Origin: Struthidea cinerea
Taxonomy: Eukaryota > Chordata > Aves > Passeriformes > Corcoracidae
Direction: 5' to 3'
DNA length: 64,000 nucleotides
Assembly (NCBI GenBank): GCA_013397865.1
Contig: VZTI01005559.1
Location: forward strand, 858,376-922,375
Part shown: positions 50,411 through 63,962 of the stretch, piece after piece
Layout of the letters: every line of letters starts with the position of its first letter
Position numbering within the stretch: the first letter of the stretch is position 1
Program-made: the position numbers and the translations under genes
Notes under the pieces: generated by a model
The model's input: only the letters and a program-made list of their open reading frames with translations
What the model was told of the DNA's origin: nothing
Database searches by the model: none

Positions 50411-53400
50411 ACAGAAGATGGCAACTGCTTCAGTCTTGCCAGGGTGACCCAACACTACATGTGGGACAGGACCACACAATTGTGGTCCAAAGCAGAGCAC
50501 AAATGTGTTACAGTTGATTTATGAGACCACTTGCACATATCTAATCACATTTTCTGCAATGCAGAGATAGCCCTGGGCAGACTCAACCTGGATTTAAGAC
50601 ACTCACTGAAAACTGCACAAAAAACTTCCTCACAGCAAGGCTGGGATAAAGACATCTCACCCATGGGAGCTAGGCTCCTCAGGAATCTTTAAGTGGAGGT
50701 GGAGAGATGCCCAGCACACATTGTCTGTTAGGAAAGTCAGTCAGTAAGCCCAAAAGACCAGTCTCAAGTCTAACACGGAAGATCATGAGACACAGGGGTT
50801 TTGTCAGTTACTACAGCAAAAGACAGAGGGATTTGGGGCTTGTGACAGAATGATGAAGAGTGAAGCTAAAATCCAGGGCAGGGCTTGCTTGACCAAATTC
50901 AACCACTCAGCTCTCTCACTTCTGACTCCAGATTAAAACTTCCACCTCTTCCTATAGCAGCACCTCCAGCTTGCCTTGCCCTATGCACAGGCCAGTGAAA
51001 CATTTAGCTGAAGTTCTAGCTTCAAGCCTTGGAAAAAGCTCTCTGTGCTCCCAGGCTCCTTTTTCTGGCATTCTGTGGACAGGGTCTCTGTTCAAGCATT
51101 TCTGCTCTCTTTCTTTGCCATGAGGTTACTTTGTTTCTAGACTACACAATTATATCATCAAGGTTCTCAGCAGCTGTACCATTTATTTGACGATGATCAA
51201 ATCTAGAGGAAAAAAAATTGCGGATCCCTATCATGTTGCTGGATGTGTAAGGAGAGAGGAACTGCTTATTTTTCACTGACCCTTTAAAACAAATATTTTC
51301 CTGTCTGGATTAGAAAACATGCCTCATCTGTGTAAAATTTAGCTCAAATCTCCTTTTTGTTTTTCTGTTGCTCTTCAAACAGAGAATTTCAGAGACTGCT
51401 TCACTGATGAGAAAAAAATGGATTTGGTTTATTTCAGGAGCGGAGGTTGTGCCTTGGTTCTCTCAGATATATGAAACATCCCTTGATTGTGCAAATGCAT
51501 CCTGATGGTGTCTTTGTGTTCTTGTCACTCCTGATTTATGGGGGCCTTTTCTACACTCAGAAAAAGAATTTGCATTTCAATTTCCATTACTTGTTCCTCT
51601 CCTTGCAGCACTCCAGCTCTGGAAGGGAGCTTGTATTCTGCTTCCCCCCAGCTGCCCCACATTGCTCCGGCAGTGGGGAGGACACAGGAGCAGGGTACTA
51701 CAGGCTCTGCTGTATGGGAACAAGGCACATGCTGCCATCATCTCTGGTGAGATACACCTTTGCTTATGCCCAGCAAAGACCCCTGGCATGTCTGGTCCTG
51801 TCTCTCAGCCCTTCCTCCATGCTGTGATGGAGGGGGATGGCAGCAGCCCTGTCTCCTGCCTGGTTCCCTTGCTTGCTCACCCATTCTTAGAAACAGCGGC
51901 CAACAAAAGAGCAAGGAGGACCAGGAACGCTCACCCCTCTGCCTTCTCACTCCTGCAGAGATGGCAGAGGACAAGCAGGAAGCCTTGGGGACTCGTCCTT
52001 TTCTTGTTTCCTGCAGGGTTGTGCCTGTTCCAAGGTGAGCTCGCAAGCAGACTCCCATCCAAAACCACCTGAAAGCATATCACATGTCTTGGATAGGTGG
52101 GTGGAACACAGATCCAAAAGCCACTACCCACTCTACACTTCATCTTTACCCCTCCTGCAAACCCTGGTGGCTGCAGAAAGTTCCTGTGTCAGCCCAGGCA
52201 CGGCTCCCTCAGCCCTGCACTGCCTCTTCTCATTTGTGCAGTCTGGATGGGCTGTCACAGGCAGCCTGAGCATGCTACAAACCCTCTGAGCCTGCACAAG
52301 GGGTGGGCTTGGAGCCAGCAATGTGTGGGAAACCACATGGGCTGCATTGCAGACCCCACCATCCACCTCGCAGCTAAACTGGGGCTTTGATAGATGTAGT
52401 TCACGTCTACCTAGGAAACATTAGAAGCTTTGAAAGAAAAAAAAAAATAAGAAAGATAAAAGATAGCTTCAGAAACGGGGGAGGAGTTGCCAGGACACAT
52501 CAAGCTTTAAAGATGTGAGTCGCAGAAATGCATTAAGGCTCGTTGTTCAGAGCTGTCAGCCCCACAGCCATTATTAAAACTGAACTAGGTTAAAAATAAG
52601 AGAAGCAAACTGAACCTTATTGAGCATTTGTTGGAACATTAAGGCCGCAGATTCCTAATAGGTTGTTGGAAGTCAAACCACATGTGCCATAAGCCTGTGT
52701 CATCTTAATTTGCAATGGCCTGAAACAATATATTCAAGAATACATTTTGCTTTTACTTGTTTGAAGTACATTTGTTTTGACCTCAGGGTTTTGACTATCA
52801 CCATTACCATGTTGACTTTTACATGAACATATAAAGCCAAAGGAAATACGTTGAACTGATTAAAACATGCACATCATTTCCAGGGGGCAGAAGGGTGACA
52901 ATAAATTTATGCTGATTTCTCTGAATCAGCAATTTCCAACTGAACCCAGTTCCAGGGCAAAACTCTCCAGAAGCACCATCAGGAATTCTCATGCTGTCCC
53001 CAGTGTTCATCTGAGACACTACACACGTCTGGACAGTTTCAAACGCACAATTTTGGCCCCTTTTTCTCCACTGGGCTCCTTTTCTTTTTTTTTTTGACTT
53101 TCAAATGTTTGTACAGAGTGCTGAAAGCCATTATGTTCAGCAGTATCTGCCCTATTTATCCAGCTCCCAGCTGGCTGCAGAGTAGCTTTCATCAGTGGGT
53201 CTGAACTCACGAATGCTGACACAGAGATTATCTGCCCTGTGAAGAACAGTTTAACCAGATTAATCTGTGGGAGGTCCCCTCAGCCTCTTCCCTGCAGAGT
53301 CCTGCGGTGAAGGACCGGCATAATCTCAGAGCCTATGGTGTATGCTCCCCCCCTCCCCTCCCTGGAGGAAGGTACCCCATTCCCCAGCGTGCTCAATCCC

Positions 53401-53984
53401 GTTTTCCAAACTGGGCTTGGCTGCGTTGCAGTGCCCACACTCCCTCTTCAGGGAAGGGACAGTCCTGAAGGATAGTGGTGGGACGGGGCAGGAGAATGCT
53501 TTCATTTTCCACAGCCCGGAGCTGGCAGCCCTGCTCCCAGCACGGTACATTATGGTAGTAGGGACACAGAGCAAAGCCCCATAGCCCTGCACCCCTTAAA
53601 GCTATCGGGTTTACACAGCAGGGTGAATTAAGGGGAAATACTGTCAGCCCTTTCTCACCTGCTGACTCCAATTTGCTTGTTTTCATTACGGCGGATAAAG
53701 AAACACACCATTTAGTCAGCAAATCCAAGCCCAGAAATCAATCACATTCCCTCAGTGGCTCTTGCATTGTCAGAGGAGACAGAAGCAGGAAAGACCGATC
53801 AAATAACACCTTACCCAGACTTAAACAAGGGAGGAAGGTTTGACATTAGCATTTCTACAACTACCTCTCTCTCTTTTTTTTTTTTTTTTAACTTTTACTC
53901 CTCTCTCTCCCCTTCAAGCCTAGCTTTAAACATCTCAAAACGGGCTGATTTTAAGGTGAACTAGATATCCTGGCAATGGATGAT

Positions 53985-55150
53985 GACTAATACACTATGA
54001 ATGACAGAAACTTGGTGGAACACTAAAAAGCAAATGAGATATTATAATACCTGGCTGCAAGTTCTATAGAAAAGTGGGTTCAAGCCAAAGGGTTGAAGGA
54101 ATAATGCAGTCTTTTCAATACCTCAGTGGAGTTAATTCAGAAAACCTTAAAACTCTTAAGGGGGAAAAATATGTGCAGAAGATCATTCCATCAACTCTGC
54201 ATGAATTCACAACCCCGGGAGCTGCAATACATTTATAATCCCATGCTGCACATCTATCATCAGGGCTGTAGCTAAAGACAGCTGGGTATGCAGTTTTGAA
54301 AGAACACACAATTTATAGAAAATTAAGATGGGGGAATTCACCTGTAAGCCGGCACAAAGAACACAACAGCTCCTCTGCTCTTTAAACAATTGCTTCTTGG
54401 AACAGCTAATTCAAGCGCCCACAAGCAAAAGCAGCAATTCCTGACTTAATTTTCGGCAACATGCAGGAACTAAATCAAGAAGTGACAATATCTGAGCCCT
54501 TAAGTAATAGGGTTCACAATGTAATTAAGTTCAGTGTCCTAGGAGGAGGTAGTGAATGAAGAGATATACAAATGACTCTAGATTTTAGAAGACTGTTTAG
54601 AGCACGACGGGAGTCATTCAGAAGGACATTAATTCAGCGTAGAGGAAGCAAGTGCTGTACAGATGGTTTAAATAATATATAAATGATGCAGGAAGAGAGC
54701 TCTTGGTGGGGTCGCAGAGTCTGCAGAGGATACAGGTTATTTTGGGGAGTTCAAAACAGCCTCTCAAGACCAGAGAGAATTCTTGGGTGTTGGACTGAGA
54801 CTTAACCAAAGCAAGGCAGATGGCCAACGCAACAATAAGTGACACTGTCAGTTAAAACAAATTGATTATCCTGGAAAACCCACATTAAAGCTGCTCCAAG
54901 TCCTCTCACAGGATTTTGAGAGGCAACAGCCTATGCACGGGAGCTGGCGTCCCTGCACCCAACTCAGCACTGCCCAGCCAAACACAGTGCTGTCAGAAAT
55001 GTGCCCAGCTGCAAAAGGACCTGGAGGAGGAAGGACACAGATAATAAGCAGGACTGGCTATCTCAGGTTGCAACAGTTTTTGCAGAACCTGAGAGGGTTC
55101 AGAGAAGGGTAAGAGAAGTGATGGACAGCCTGGGAACAGTGTCATCTCCA
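53985..55150 (+). mobile_element. Ancient CR1/L3-like LINE relic, endonuclease to RT region
   Basis: Ordered matches to old CR1/L3 elements run across about 1.2 kb. GACAGAAACTTGGTGGAACA and ATAATACCTGGCTGCAAG are the endonuclease end. TTGCTTCTTGGAACAGCTAA, GGCAACATGCAGGAACTAAA and TAATAGGGTTCACAATGTAA follow, then AATAATATATAAATGATG. The 3' part has CTGCAAAAGGACCTGGAGGA and GGGTTCAGAGAAGGG. Frames are broken throughout. The high divergence suggests insertion before modern bird lineages separated. Confidence 0.75.
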
Positions 55151-57695
55151 AGGAGGGGAAACTTTGGGTTGGTTTCTGGTCCCTTTTACCAAGGAAATCC
55201 TCTTCCCTACTACAAGCACTAACTGCATTAGCAATACCCTTGATTCCTGCCAGGCAGGGCTGTCACCACAGTATATTACTGTTGGAGATTTTTGATCTGC
55301 TATTGCATTGGTCCTACATCTGCTGTAAAGCACACAAAAATATTTCACAGCCTCTGACGTGTGAGAATATATTTTTGGCAGCTCATTCTGGACTTAGCAC
55401 AGGGGCTCATGATTGCAGGGTGCCTGATAAGGCAACTCCAGCCATCCCTTTTGGTCCTGAGCTCATCTGAACAGAAAAAAATTTATAGAAGTGCATAAAA
55501 TAATAAAACCAATAACTGGTGAAATTCTGTGCTCCCAGCACTGGGCCAAGAGGACACACAGTCATTAGAAGATGGCAAATCCAGCCTGGCAGAAATGAAA
55601 TACTGCGCTGTTCTCCCTCCTCTCCTCCCAATTTCAATATATGATTAAACAGCAGAACTCTGCCACAGAAGGCAGCAAGACCAGGATCCCCACATCACTC
55701 AATACAGAACCAATCAATTCATAGGAAAATAAATCCGTATGCAGAGTAATCATTACTAGAGACTCAAAGTCTCATCACTTACATCCATCTCTAACCCATA
55801 CACAGGGGATAAATCCACACTTGCCTGCAGCAAGGTCTGGACACCTTTTTGTGAGGTGCTCCCTGCTGTGGTTAATCACCAGCAGTTATGTGCTACACCA
55901 GCTCAGCCATTCCTCTTTCATCCAAGCTGGATGACATTTATAATCAAAGCAATCACGTTTACTGCTTGATTTTTTGAAGTGCCTGAGCATATTGGACTCA
56001 TATGCAGAAAAGCAACCTCTGAGCCAGAGAATGAAGCAAGTAAAGGGCAGCTACTAGTCACAGCAGATAAAGTGGGCATCAGCATTAACTTCTGTGATGC
56101 TCATTTGGATCTTTTTCCACTTCCAGGATCAGTTTCCTCTCATCATTTTGAGTCAGACCTTCACGGATCAGGCCAAGCAAACCCTGCTTAACATCCCATT
56201 TTCAATTTATAGAAACAATTGTTTGTATTAGTACAACTGCTATGATTCATGCTAGTTAACAGCCCAGAAGGTAGAGACACCTATCAGGCACCAGTCAGGC
56301 GCTTTTCACCTTTCCCACCAGTCACTGTCAGAGAGAGGCCAGACCAGCATGTCAGACTCAGTCCAGCACCACACGGGCCCAACGTCCTTATCCCTCTCCA
56401 CATCAGCATCTTCTGTAAGATAAACAGGCAGATGAATATTTGCTTAGCTCAGTGTCCAAAGAAAATGCAGCTACAAGATGGCATTGCACTGAGAACTGCT
56501 GAAGTGACACAAGCCAGTTTCAGGATAAGTAGATTGCTTTGCCAGCCAAATTTTTTTGCATTGCTTTATCTAGCTCAGTTAGCCTGACTGCCAAATGCCC
56601 AAGCCTCCTCTGAGCTTCCAGCTCCTTTTCAGTCATGGCACTTGACCATCTTTTCTTTATGGATTGCCAGACAATGAGAACAATGCTCCCAATTCCTAAT
56701 TAATTTGCTACTCATTTCCTTATCATTGAAAAAGTGTATGCATGCAGGACTGAAGCTTACACAGATGTATTATGAGCAGCTAGAGCACCTTGCTTCCTTT
56801 CAATGTAAGATTGGCCTAAATCTCAATAACGTCGCTCCCTGCCTGCTGCTGCTTTTCACTGCTCCCAGGATATTATTTATTCCTTCTCACATCCCTCAGG
56901 GTACTCCTCATCTCTTTTTCCTCTTGCATCACTTCCCACTCCTTCCACCCCCCACCTACTTCCCTGCCCCACTGTAACAATTCCAAATTTCTTCTCCTCC
57001 ATTACTCTCCTGCCACTTTGCTAGATGTCACTACTTTTATTCCTGCACATGTCCACCTTTGCCCTGACATATTCTCACTTTGCAGCCCTCCCTCTTCTCA
57101 GGAAAGCAGAGGGGGGGAGGGAAATGCCACCTCTCATTTTTATACACAGCATAGACCCAGCCTGTTTTTAGATCAGGCTCTGAGACAGAGTCAGAGCACT
57201 GGAACTGCCTGGGATAGCTAATGATCTCACCTTCATCTTTGCAAAGCAAACCATGAGCTTTTCTCTTGGCTCATTCTCTTAGACCTTAGCACAGCCCTTA
57301 GCACAATTCACTACTGGTATCTCTTGCTCCTGTCCAGTTTCCCCTCATTTGTGATACACCTGCTTTCCTGACTGTAGGTAACACCTTCTCTGCAGTGCTG
57401 TCTCCATACACACTCTTCCTTGCTGTGGCCTTCTGATCCCCTTTTAAAAAAGAAAACCATGTGTGCTCCCTCCTGGACTGCAGCAATACCTGGGAACTGC
57501 TGCCATCCTGGATGGAAGTGCTTCCAGCTTTTATCACTCCTGATGATGGCAGCCAGTAAGGTCTAGGACACTGCTAAGGCTTGTGGGGTTGGGATAGAGC
57601 CAAGGAAGGAGCAATAGGGCTTCCAGTCTGACTGATTGGTAATTGGCATATTCCTTCTCTTAATTTTGTGCTTGAGCTGATGCTGCTCTCCCTAG

Positions 57696-57813
57696 AAATC
57701 ACAGAATGTTCCGAGTTGGAAGGGACCCACGAGGATCATCAAGTCCAACCCTTAAGTGAGTAACCCATGACCTTGTTGTTATTAGCACCGTGCTCCAACC
57801 AACTGAGCACTAA
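57696..57813 (-). mobile_element. tRNA-Ile-derived SINE with CR1-type tail (TguSINE1-like)
   Basis: On the minus strand the head (57812 to about 57760) reads like tRNA-Ile. It has a D-arm with GCTCAGTTGGTTGGAGC, then an anticodon loop in GTGCTAATAAC with anticodon AAT, then AAGGTCATGGGTTA in place of the T-arm. The tail reads GATGATCCTCGTGGGTCCCT and ends TTCCAACTCGGAACATTCTG, a CR1 3' terminus. The head lacks a proper acceptor stem, so this is not a functional tRNA. I recall such an element from zebra finch and other passerines. It would be mobilised by CR1 reverse transcriptase through the shared tail. Confidence 0.82.
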
Positions 57814-60059
57814 GATGCAAGTCTCAGCCCCAAGATGCAAGTCAGCAGCGTCAGAGACGTGCAGCAGCCAGGCCTCTTCCCTGGGCTCCACCTTGGAGGA
57901 TCCTAGCAACACAGTTTCCAGTGTCTTTGAGCTGGGTTGCAAGTGCCACAAGCCACGATGAGGCAGTCATCAGCCTAACACCTTCACATGCATAAAGCTC
58001 TTTTGAACACTCAAAATATTTTGTCCTTTTCCTCCTCCAAAAGCCTCCAGCATTTCTACAGCCTTTAAAGTAAATGCTCTTCATTCCTGGGACACCAGCT
58101 TTTCCTGTTGTAAATTCCTTCCAGGCTCCCCCTTGACTTGTTGCTAAGTCGAACAACACGTAAGTGGAACTTTCAATTATTTCCTGCTAGAGGGAAGAAA
58201 AAAAAAAAAGAAAAAAAAATCCATCCAGATCCTTTGGCATTTCCCTTGTTTTCTCTTTCACTGCTTTTCCTATTTTGCTCTTCCCAAAATCCCTCCCAGA
58301 ACTTAGAGTACTCAATATGTAACAACCGCAATCACACAGGAAAAAGGAGGACTATACGCCAGCTCTACTACGTGATTTCTTGCTGCATATCTAAAACTCT
58401 TTAGAGCAGGGACCATTTTGTCTTCCTGTGTTTACACAAGGTCTACCACAACCAGTTCCTGATCCTCCCACGTAACAGTAAGAGCAAGGTGCTCTGAACT
58501 GCAGAATTTAAGCTTTTACAGTTTTTGTCTTTAACCTCCAGCAGTCCCTGTTTCAGGAACAGGTCCCTGTGCCAGTGCTCCCCAGGATGATCCTTCTTAC
58601 TGCAGGGAGAGAGGGTTGCAAGGGCTGAGACACGAACATGAGGCGTCATTAGTTCTGCTGCTCACAAAACTAATCTCTTCATCCTCTGCCGGTCTGCCCA
58701 CCTGCCAGCACATCTCAGGTTAACTTCTCCTACAACTCCATGCACTCTGCATCATGCCACAATGTTTTACTTCCTCCCTATGTTCCCAACATCTCCTCAA
58801 CAGTTTGCCACCATGCCTAGGTCCATTCCTTGTTCCCACCAGTGCACCCTACTCAGCACAGCGGGCCCTCCCAGCATGGCAAGTGTCAGCAGCCACCACG
58901 GCTGATCCTGCACTGCATGGGTGCTGCTTGGCCATCTGGCACAGCAGGCTGCCTGCCCAGGTCACTGCCTTTCAGCAGCTGGTGGATCAAGCAGAACAGA
59001 CAACGTCTCTGCTCTGCCCATCCTTCCTTGGGTGAGGGCATTAGTAGGACTGCACTCCTCCATCCACCCACCTGAGACTGAAATCAGCCAAAAGGTTCTT
59101 ACAGGGGGGCATTGATCACCTCCATTTCCCTAGGAAACAGAGCTAAAAATAACAGTGGTAATAACATTAACAGTGCAGTTCAAAATTGCAATGAACTTTT
59201 CTTCTGATACTTTGATTTGTAACTTCATATCTAATTTACTTACCTTTATTAACCTGTAGGACTCTCCAAACATGTGCTGTACATCTGAATGGCTTTCAGA
59301 TGTACAGATGGCAACAGTTATTTAGGGAGAAGCCTAATTAATCATCATTACAGTTTTCCTGAGTCTCCCTTCACTGCAACCTTCATCCACACTTTCATTT
59401 CCTCTTATCCTGACCCATTTCCCTATTTTGCCTCAAGTCCCACTCCACTCGACCATGCCCCCAATATCACTCTTATTGTTCATGTTGTACAAGGAAAAGC
59501 TATCATCTTTCTTGCTCTTGAAGAGAGTCATTAATCTCCAATTCATTTAGAAGAAACTAGTTTCAATTGCCCCTTTTAAAAGTTTTGTCCCTGGCCTCTT
59601 TTCCATCCTTTTCTGCACTAAAAGTGAAACAACGCTGCTGGAGATTGAGAGGCCAAGAGGAGAAGCAGCTCAGGAACAAACCAACACGTTAAATCCAAAA
59701 AGCTGTGACTCCCAAATATTACACCAATGATCTCTAAATTACTTGCAGTATGAGGCTACTCGATCACTGAAACATTCAGTAACATAAAGCAAATTGGGGA
59801 ATTAGCAGGCCAGATTTTGCATTTGGAAAGCATCTCAGAAGCCAATCCAGAAGCCTCTATACAAGGGACTTTTCAAGTTAGGCCCCCCAACTGGAATAAA
59901 ATAAGTTTTAAAAGCATAGTATCTAAACATCTGGAAGAATATGCTGTGACAAACTACTTTTTTTTTTTATACACACTAAAGAAAATAGTGTCTTACCACC
60001 CCCTGAATATTTCAAGCATGGCAAGCTAGTGAATGAATAAAATTGGTCAATGTTTGTAC

Positions 60060-60640
60060 CGCATCGGTGTTAAAATCCTTACTATGGCAGTGAATTTTGT
60101 GAGAGATGAAGACTCATTTCTAGGCTGTGTCACATTTTGCTTAAACACACTTAGCTGGAAATGAGAACACACAGCAAGTGACAAAATTGCAGACAACGCC
60201 AAGTTATTTGAGGCAGCCAAGACCAAAAGGAATAGGGAAGAACCTGGGTGAGACTTAAGCAAATAGACTGTGATAATAAGTTATATTCAATGTTGCTAAA
60301 TGCAAATAATACCTCTAAAGAGGAGAAAACTGTGTATTATTCACACATCTTTCAAATTTATGAAATAACTCTCTTACCAAAGAAAGGAATGTAGATGGCA
60401 ATAGGAACAGCTGAATGCTGAGCTCAGCTTACTGTGCAGCTGTGGCAAAAAAAAAAATAAAACAACCACGATGTCAGAACACAGGAGGAACAGGATGAAG
60501 CAATACAAAGACTGTGCTGAGCCCTCTATAATTCAGGGCTGGAATCACACTCAGATTATTATATGCAGTGCTGATCACCACCAAAGAGGGGGGAAAAATG
60601 GAAAAAGATTGAAATGGGGAGCATGAGTAAAATAAAGCCA
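60060..60640 (+). mobile_element. Ancient CR1/L3-like LINE relic, 3' half
   Basis: AAAATTGCAGACAACGCCAA is the region of the CR1 RT that normally reads 'cagatgataccaag'. Later come ATGGCAATAGGAACAGCTGA, AACAGGATGAAGCAATACAA and TTATATGCAGTGCTGATCAC. It is strongly diverged, with an internal A-run. Confidence 0.65.
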
Positions 60641-63419
60641 TGACCATAGTCATGCTATGCAGTTTAGGAGGAGATACACTGACAGCTCTTGCAGATTGAG
60701 TGCCCATCTATCCTAAGGCCATTCCCCATGTCCCTATCTTCTCCAGTGCATTTCAGGAAAAGCAGGGATTTCCCCCCATGTCACTCCCTATCAAGGTGTT
60801 TCAGTTGCTTCATGACTGGCCCACAAAAGTCAATCTTGCGTTGAATTTAGCTCCCGTGTGTATTAAAGCTGATGGCTGGAAACATCTCTCTTGGTTTTTT
60901 CAGTGGTTCACTTCTCCCTTGCCTCTACTGTTGCTATTATTGAATTCCCTACTTCTGTTATGTAAAGTAATTTGTGCTATTGTGTTCGGAGAATACAGCT
61001 AGCACAGTAGATAGCACACAAAATAAGATGATATTGTATCACTTATCTGAAAATCTGTGCTTACAGCAGAGGAGACAGGAGGAGAGAGGGCACCTGCAGG
61101 AGCAGCAGGTGGGGGTCTGTGAGGGGACCTGGACTAGAGCAGAGGTGGGCACTGCCTCACGGCGCCACACGTGCCACTCAGCAGCCAGCAGCCCAGGGAC
61201 ACGGCACGTGTGTACCACAGATGCCTGGTCCCCACCGTCCCAGGCAGTGATCGCCAAGGAACAGGTACATGGAGTGAAAGGGGTCTTCCATCCCTCTCTT
61301 CCTGTGCCAGGGAAACAGCCTGCAGCAGTGCAGGCTCCTGGCAGCTCGGAGGTTTGCCCAGCTACTGGATCCTGTTTTGTGTGTCTGAAAGAGGAGCTAT
61401 GGCAGAAATTATAAAACTCTCCTCCTTTTGGATGAAGGAAGGGATTTTATAGCACATGGGTTTGCTTTGGCTAATTAAAAGCACGAGGCCATGCAAGGAA
61501 AGCAGCACTTTAATAGCTGAAAATAGCTGGAATTAAAACTAATCACGAGCATTTAGCATGCTACAGATAAAGATGTTTGAAAGAGTTTCAGCCAGGGGCC
61601 TGTGGGCTGCCTTTGCATAGCTACAGGATAAAAGGGACAGAGTCCCCCATCGATGCAGCATCACGTCCACCTTTCTGCCTGTGTGCTTTGCCACCTTCCT
61701 TGGGGGCTTAAGACTCCTACCAGGGGGGGGGCACAGAAAGTATCATGGCTCCACTCCTCAAGGACTAAATCTTAGCTCCCACCTTGACACAAAAACACCT
61801 CAATCCTGGATAAGGGAGTCTCCTTAAGCATCAACAGGACATGGAGTGGGTGTCTCCTTTGCAACATGGAGATGGACAACCTCCGAGTTCCTACGGCAGC
61901 CAACCACATCAGACAGCCCAGAGCTACCACGTACTCACACTGCTGAGGGAGGGTGTCTGATTCACCCCAATCCACCTCCTGCCCCTGCCCAAAGCCACGA
62001 CTTGTGCAGCAGCTCTCTCATCATCCAAACCCTGCTCTGATATAGACCCTAAATGGGAAATCACTTGAAGCACAGGAATGCTCATTGTTCATGGGCCACT
62101 GGTTGGACCAGCAGAGGCATTTCTGGGGCCTTTCCTCTTACAACATTAAGTCCTTGGCTCCATTGAAGATTTCCCCAAGTGTGGACAGAACACATTTGAA
62201 GCAAGGTTTCTATTAAATTTGAGGTTAGATCAGGACAGTGCACTCTTTCCAGCTTCCTAGAAGTTTCCTACGTCTCCATTTTCTAGCATCCTCCTACAGA
62301 CCCTAATCATGAATGATTTATAACAAAATTCAAAAGAAAGGGGACTCAGCTTACAGTGCTGAATGGCTTCTCCCTATAAATTATCTGTTATTCCTTTTGC
62401 TGATTTTCTACTGTATTTCTGAATATTCAAATTGCTTCAGAAATGCCCTTTAATTCGTTAATATTATATTTCAGCTACTGTGATGCAAATATGTACAAGC
62501 GAATAATTCTAGCCCATAATTGCACAGTCAAAACCAGCACTGGAAGTAAAAGAGCTTTTGAACATCTATCACAGGCTATATTTTCATGAACCCACAGCTC
62601 AGTGGTCACGCCAAGCCACACAGGTGAAGACACCTCCTTGCATGAAGACAGGCGTCCCCTGTGTGAAGGACAAAGATCTGTCACACCGCAATGGGACTCG
62701 GAATTTAAAGTGCACATCACAGCCCAGATCAGTGGAGCACCACTTTTGCAGACATGTTCTCTGCCCTTAACCATGCTCAGCGAGGCCTAAGACTGCAGGA
62801 GGACTGAATTTATTTAAACTGCCCTCCTGACAGATGAACAGCATGATAGTTACCCTGGAGACCTAAACAAGATTCTAGTGTTTTAGCAGCACCTGGCAGC
62901 ACATGTTCAGCCATAGGAGTACCTGGCCATAGAAACTCAAAGTGCTTTGCTTCTAACGGACCTGATTTAATGCTATTAAATTATAGAAGCCAGAATGTCA
63001 CTATTTCCAAATGCATAAAAGAAGTGGGGAATTTTGTTTGTTTTCCCTGAAAGAAGCAAGCTTTCTCTTATCCAAGCAGCAGTTCCCCTTGCAATAGCAT
63101 CCACCCAGTATCAAATCATCCTTTTATTTATGATGACAAGGTCAGCAGCTCCACCTTACCTTCAGAGCCCTTACCACTCCCAGCAGACTGCCTATCCCAC
63201 ATACCAAATTCATAGCAGAAATGATGATCTATATCCTTTTCCTTTAGGGCCTAGATGGGGGACAGTCAGCTGTCAAGCAAGGTGATGCCCACTCAGATGC
63301 CACACTGGCCAAATCAGCCTTAAAGCAACAAAAGGTTCAGAAGTACATGTTCTGCCCCAGCAGCATAGGCAGCTAACAAAGAGCATATAAGACTGTACTC
63401 TCAGGACTTTCACCAGTAG

Positions 63420-63962
63420 GTTAAGGAAAGTGTTTCTTTCCCTTCATACTGTACACTTGCTAGACCATACGTGGGTACTTGCATCAGCTCTGGATCTGTC
63501 AGCACAAGAAAGTTGTTGACAAACTGGATCAGGTTCAGTGTAGGGCCACCAAGGGCCTCAGGGGGGCTGAAGGACTTACCCTGCAAGGAGAGGCTGAGAG
63601 ACTGGGGCTTGTTCAGCCTGAACAGATTTGAGAGAACTAACAGATTTGAGAGCCCTTTTTCCAGTCCAATGAAAAGATGGAGCCAGGCTTTTCACTGCAG
63701 TACATAGCAGGAGAAAAGGAAACAATAGCTTTTAAATGAAATGGAAGCAAAATAGTCTTCCCTACTTAGAGCAGCTATTGCAGCCATTGCCCAGAGGGGT
63801 GGTGCAGACTCCATACTCTGAGGTTTTCAAAACTCAGTTGGACAAAGCCCTGAGCAGCCCAGCTCAGGTTTAATCCTGACCTTGCTTTGAGCAGGAGGTT
63901 GGACTCCTGAGGACCCTGACAACCCGTCCAGTCTGCAGGATTCAATTTTTTTTTTTTTTTTT
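63420..63962 (+). mobile_element. CR1 LINE, 3' part, followed by a T17 run
   Basis: Ordered CR1 phrases are CAGGTTCAGTGTAGGGCCAC, GCAAGGAGAGGCTGAGAGAC, TTGTTCAGCCTGAACAG, GATGGAGCCAGGCTTTTCAC, TTGCCCAGAGGGGTGGTGCA, CAAAACTCAGTTGGACAAAG and GAGCAGGAGGTTGGACTCCT. The copy ends near 63945 and is followed by 17 T. Indels and stops make it inactive. Confidence 0.9.

Noticed and set aside
54615..55150. Apparent coding fragments
   Set aside because: They belong to a broken CR1/L3-like LINE relic rather than a host gene.
57760..57812. tRNA-Ile gene
   Set aside because: The acceptor stem and intact T-arm are missing, and the sequence continues into a CR1 tail, so it is the head of a SINE.
63231..63239. 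ATATCCTTT, a perfect U12 donor-like word
   Set aside because: It is on the plus strand, while the gene is on the minus strand, and no Cys-Asn-Pro coding sequence is next to it.
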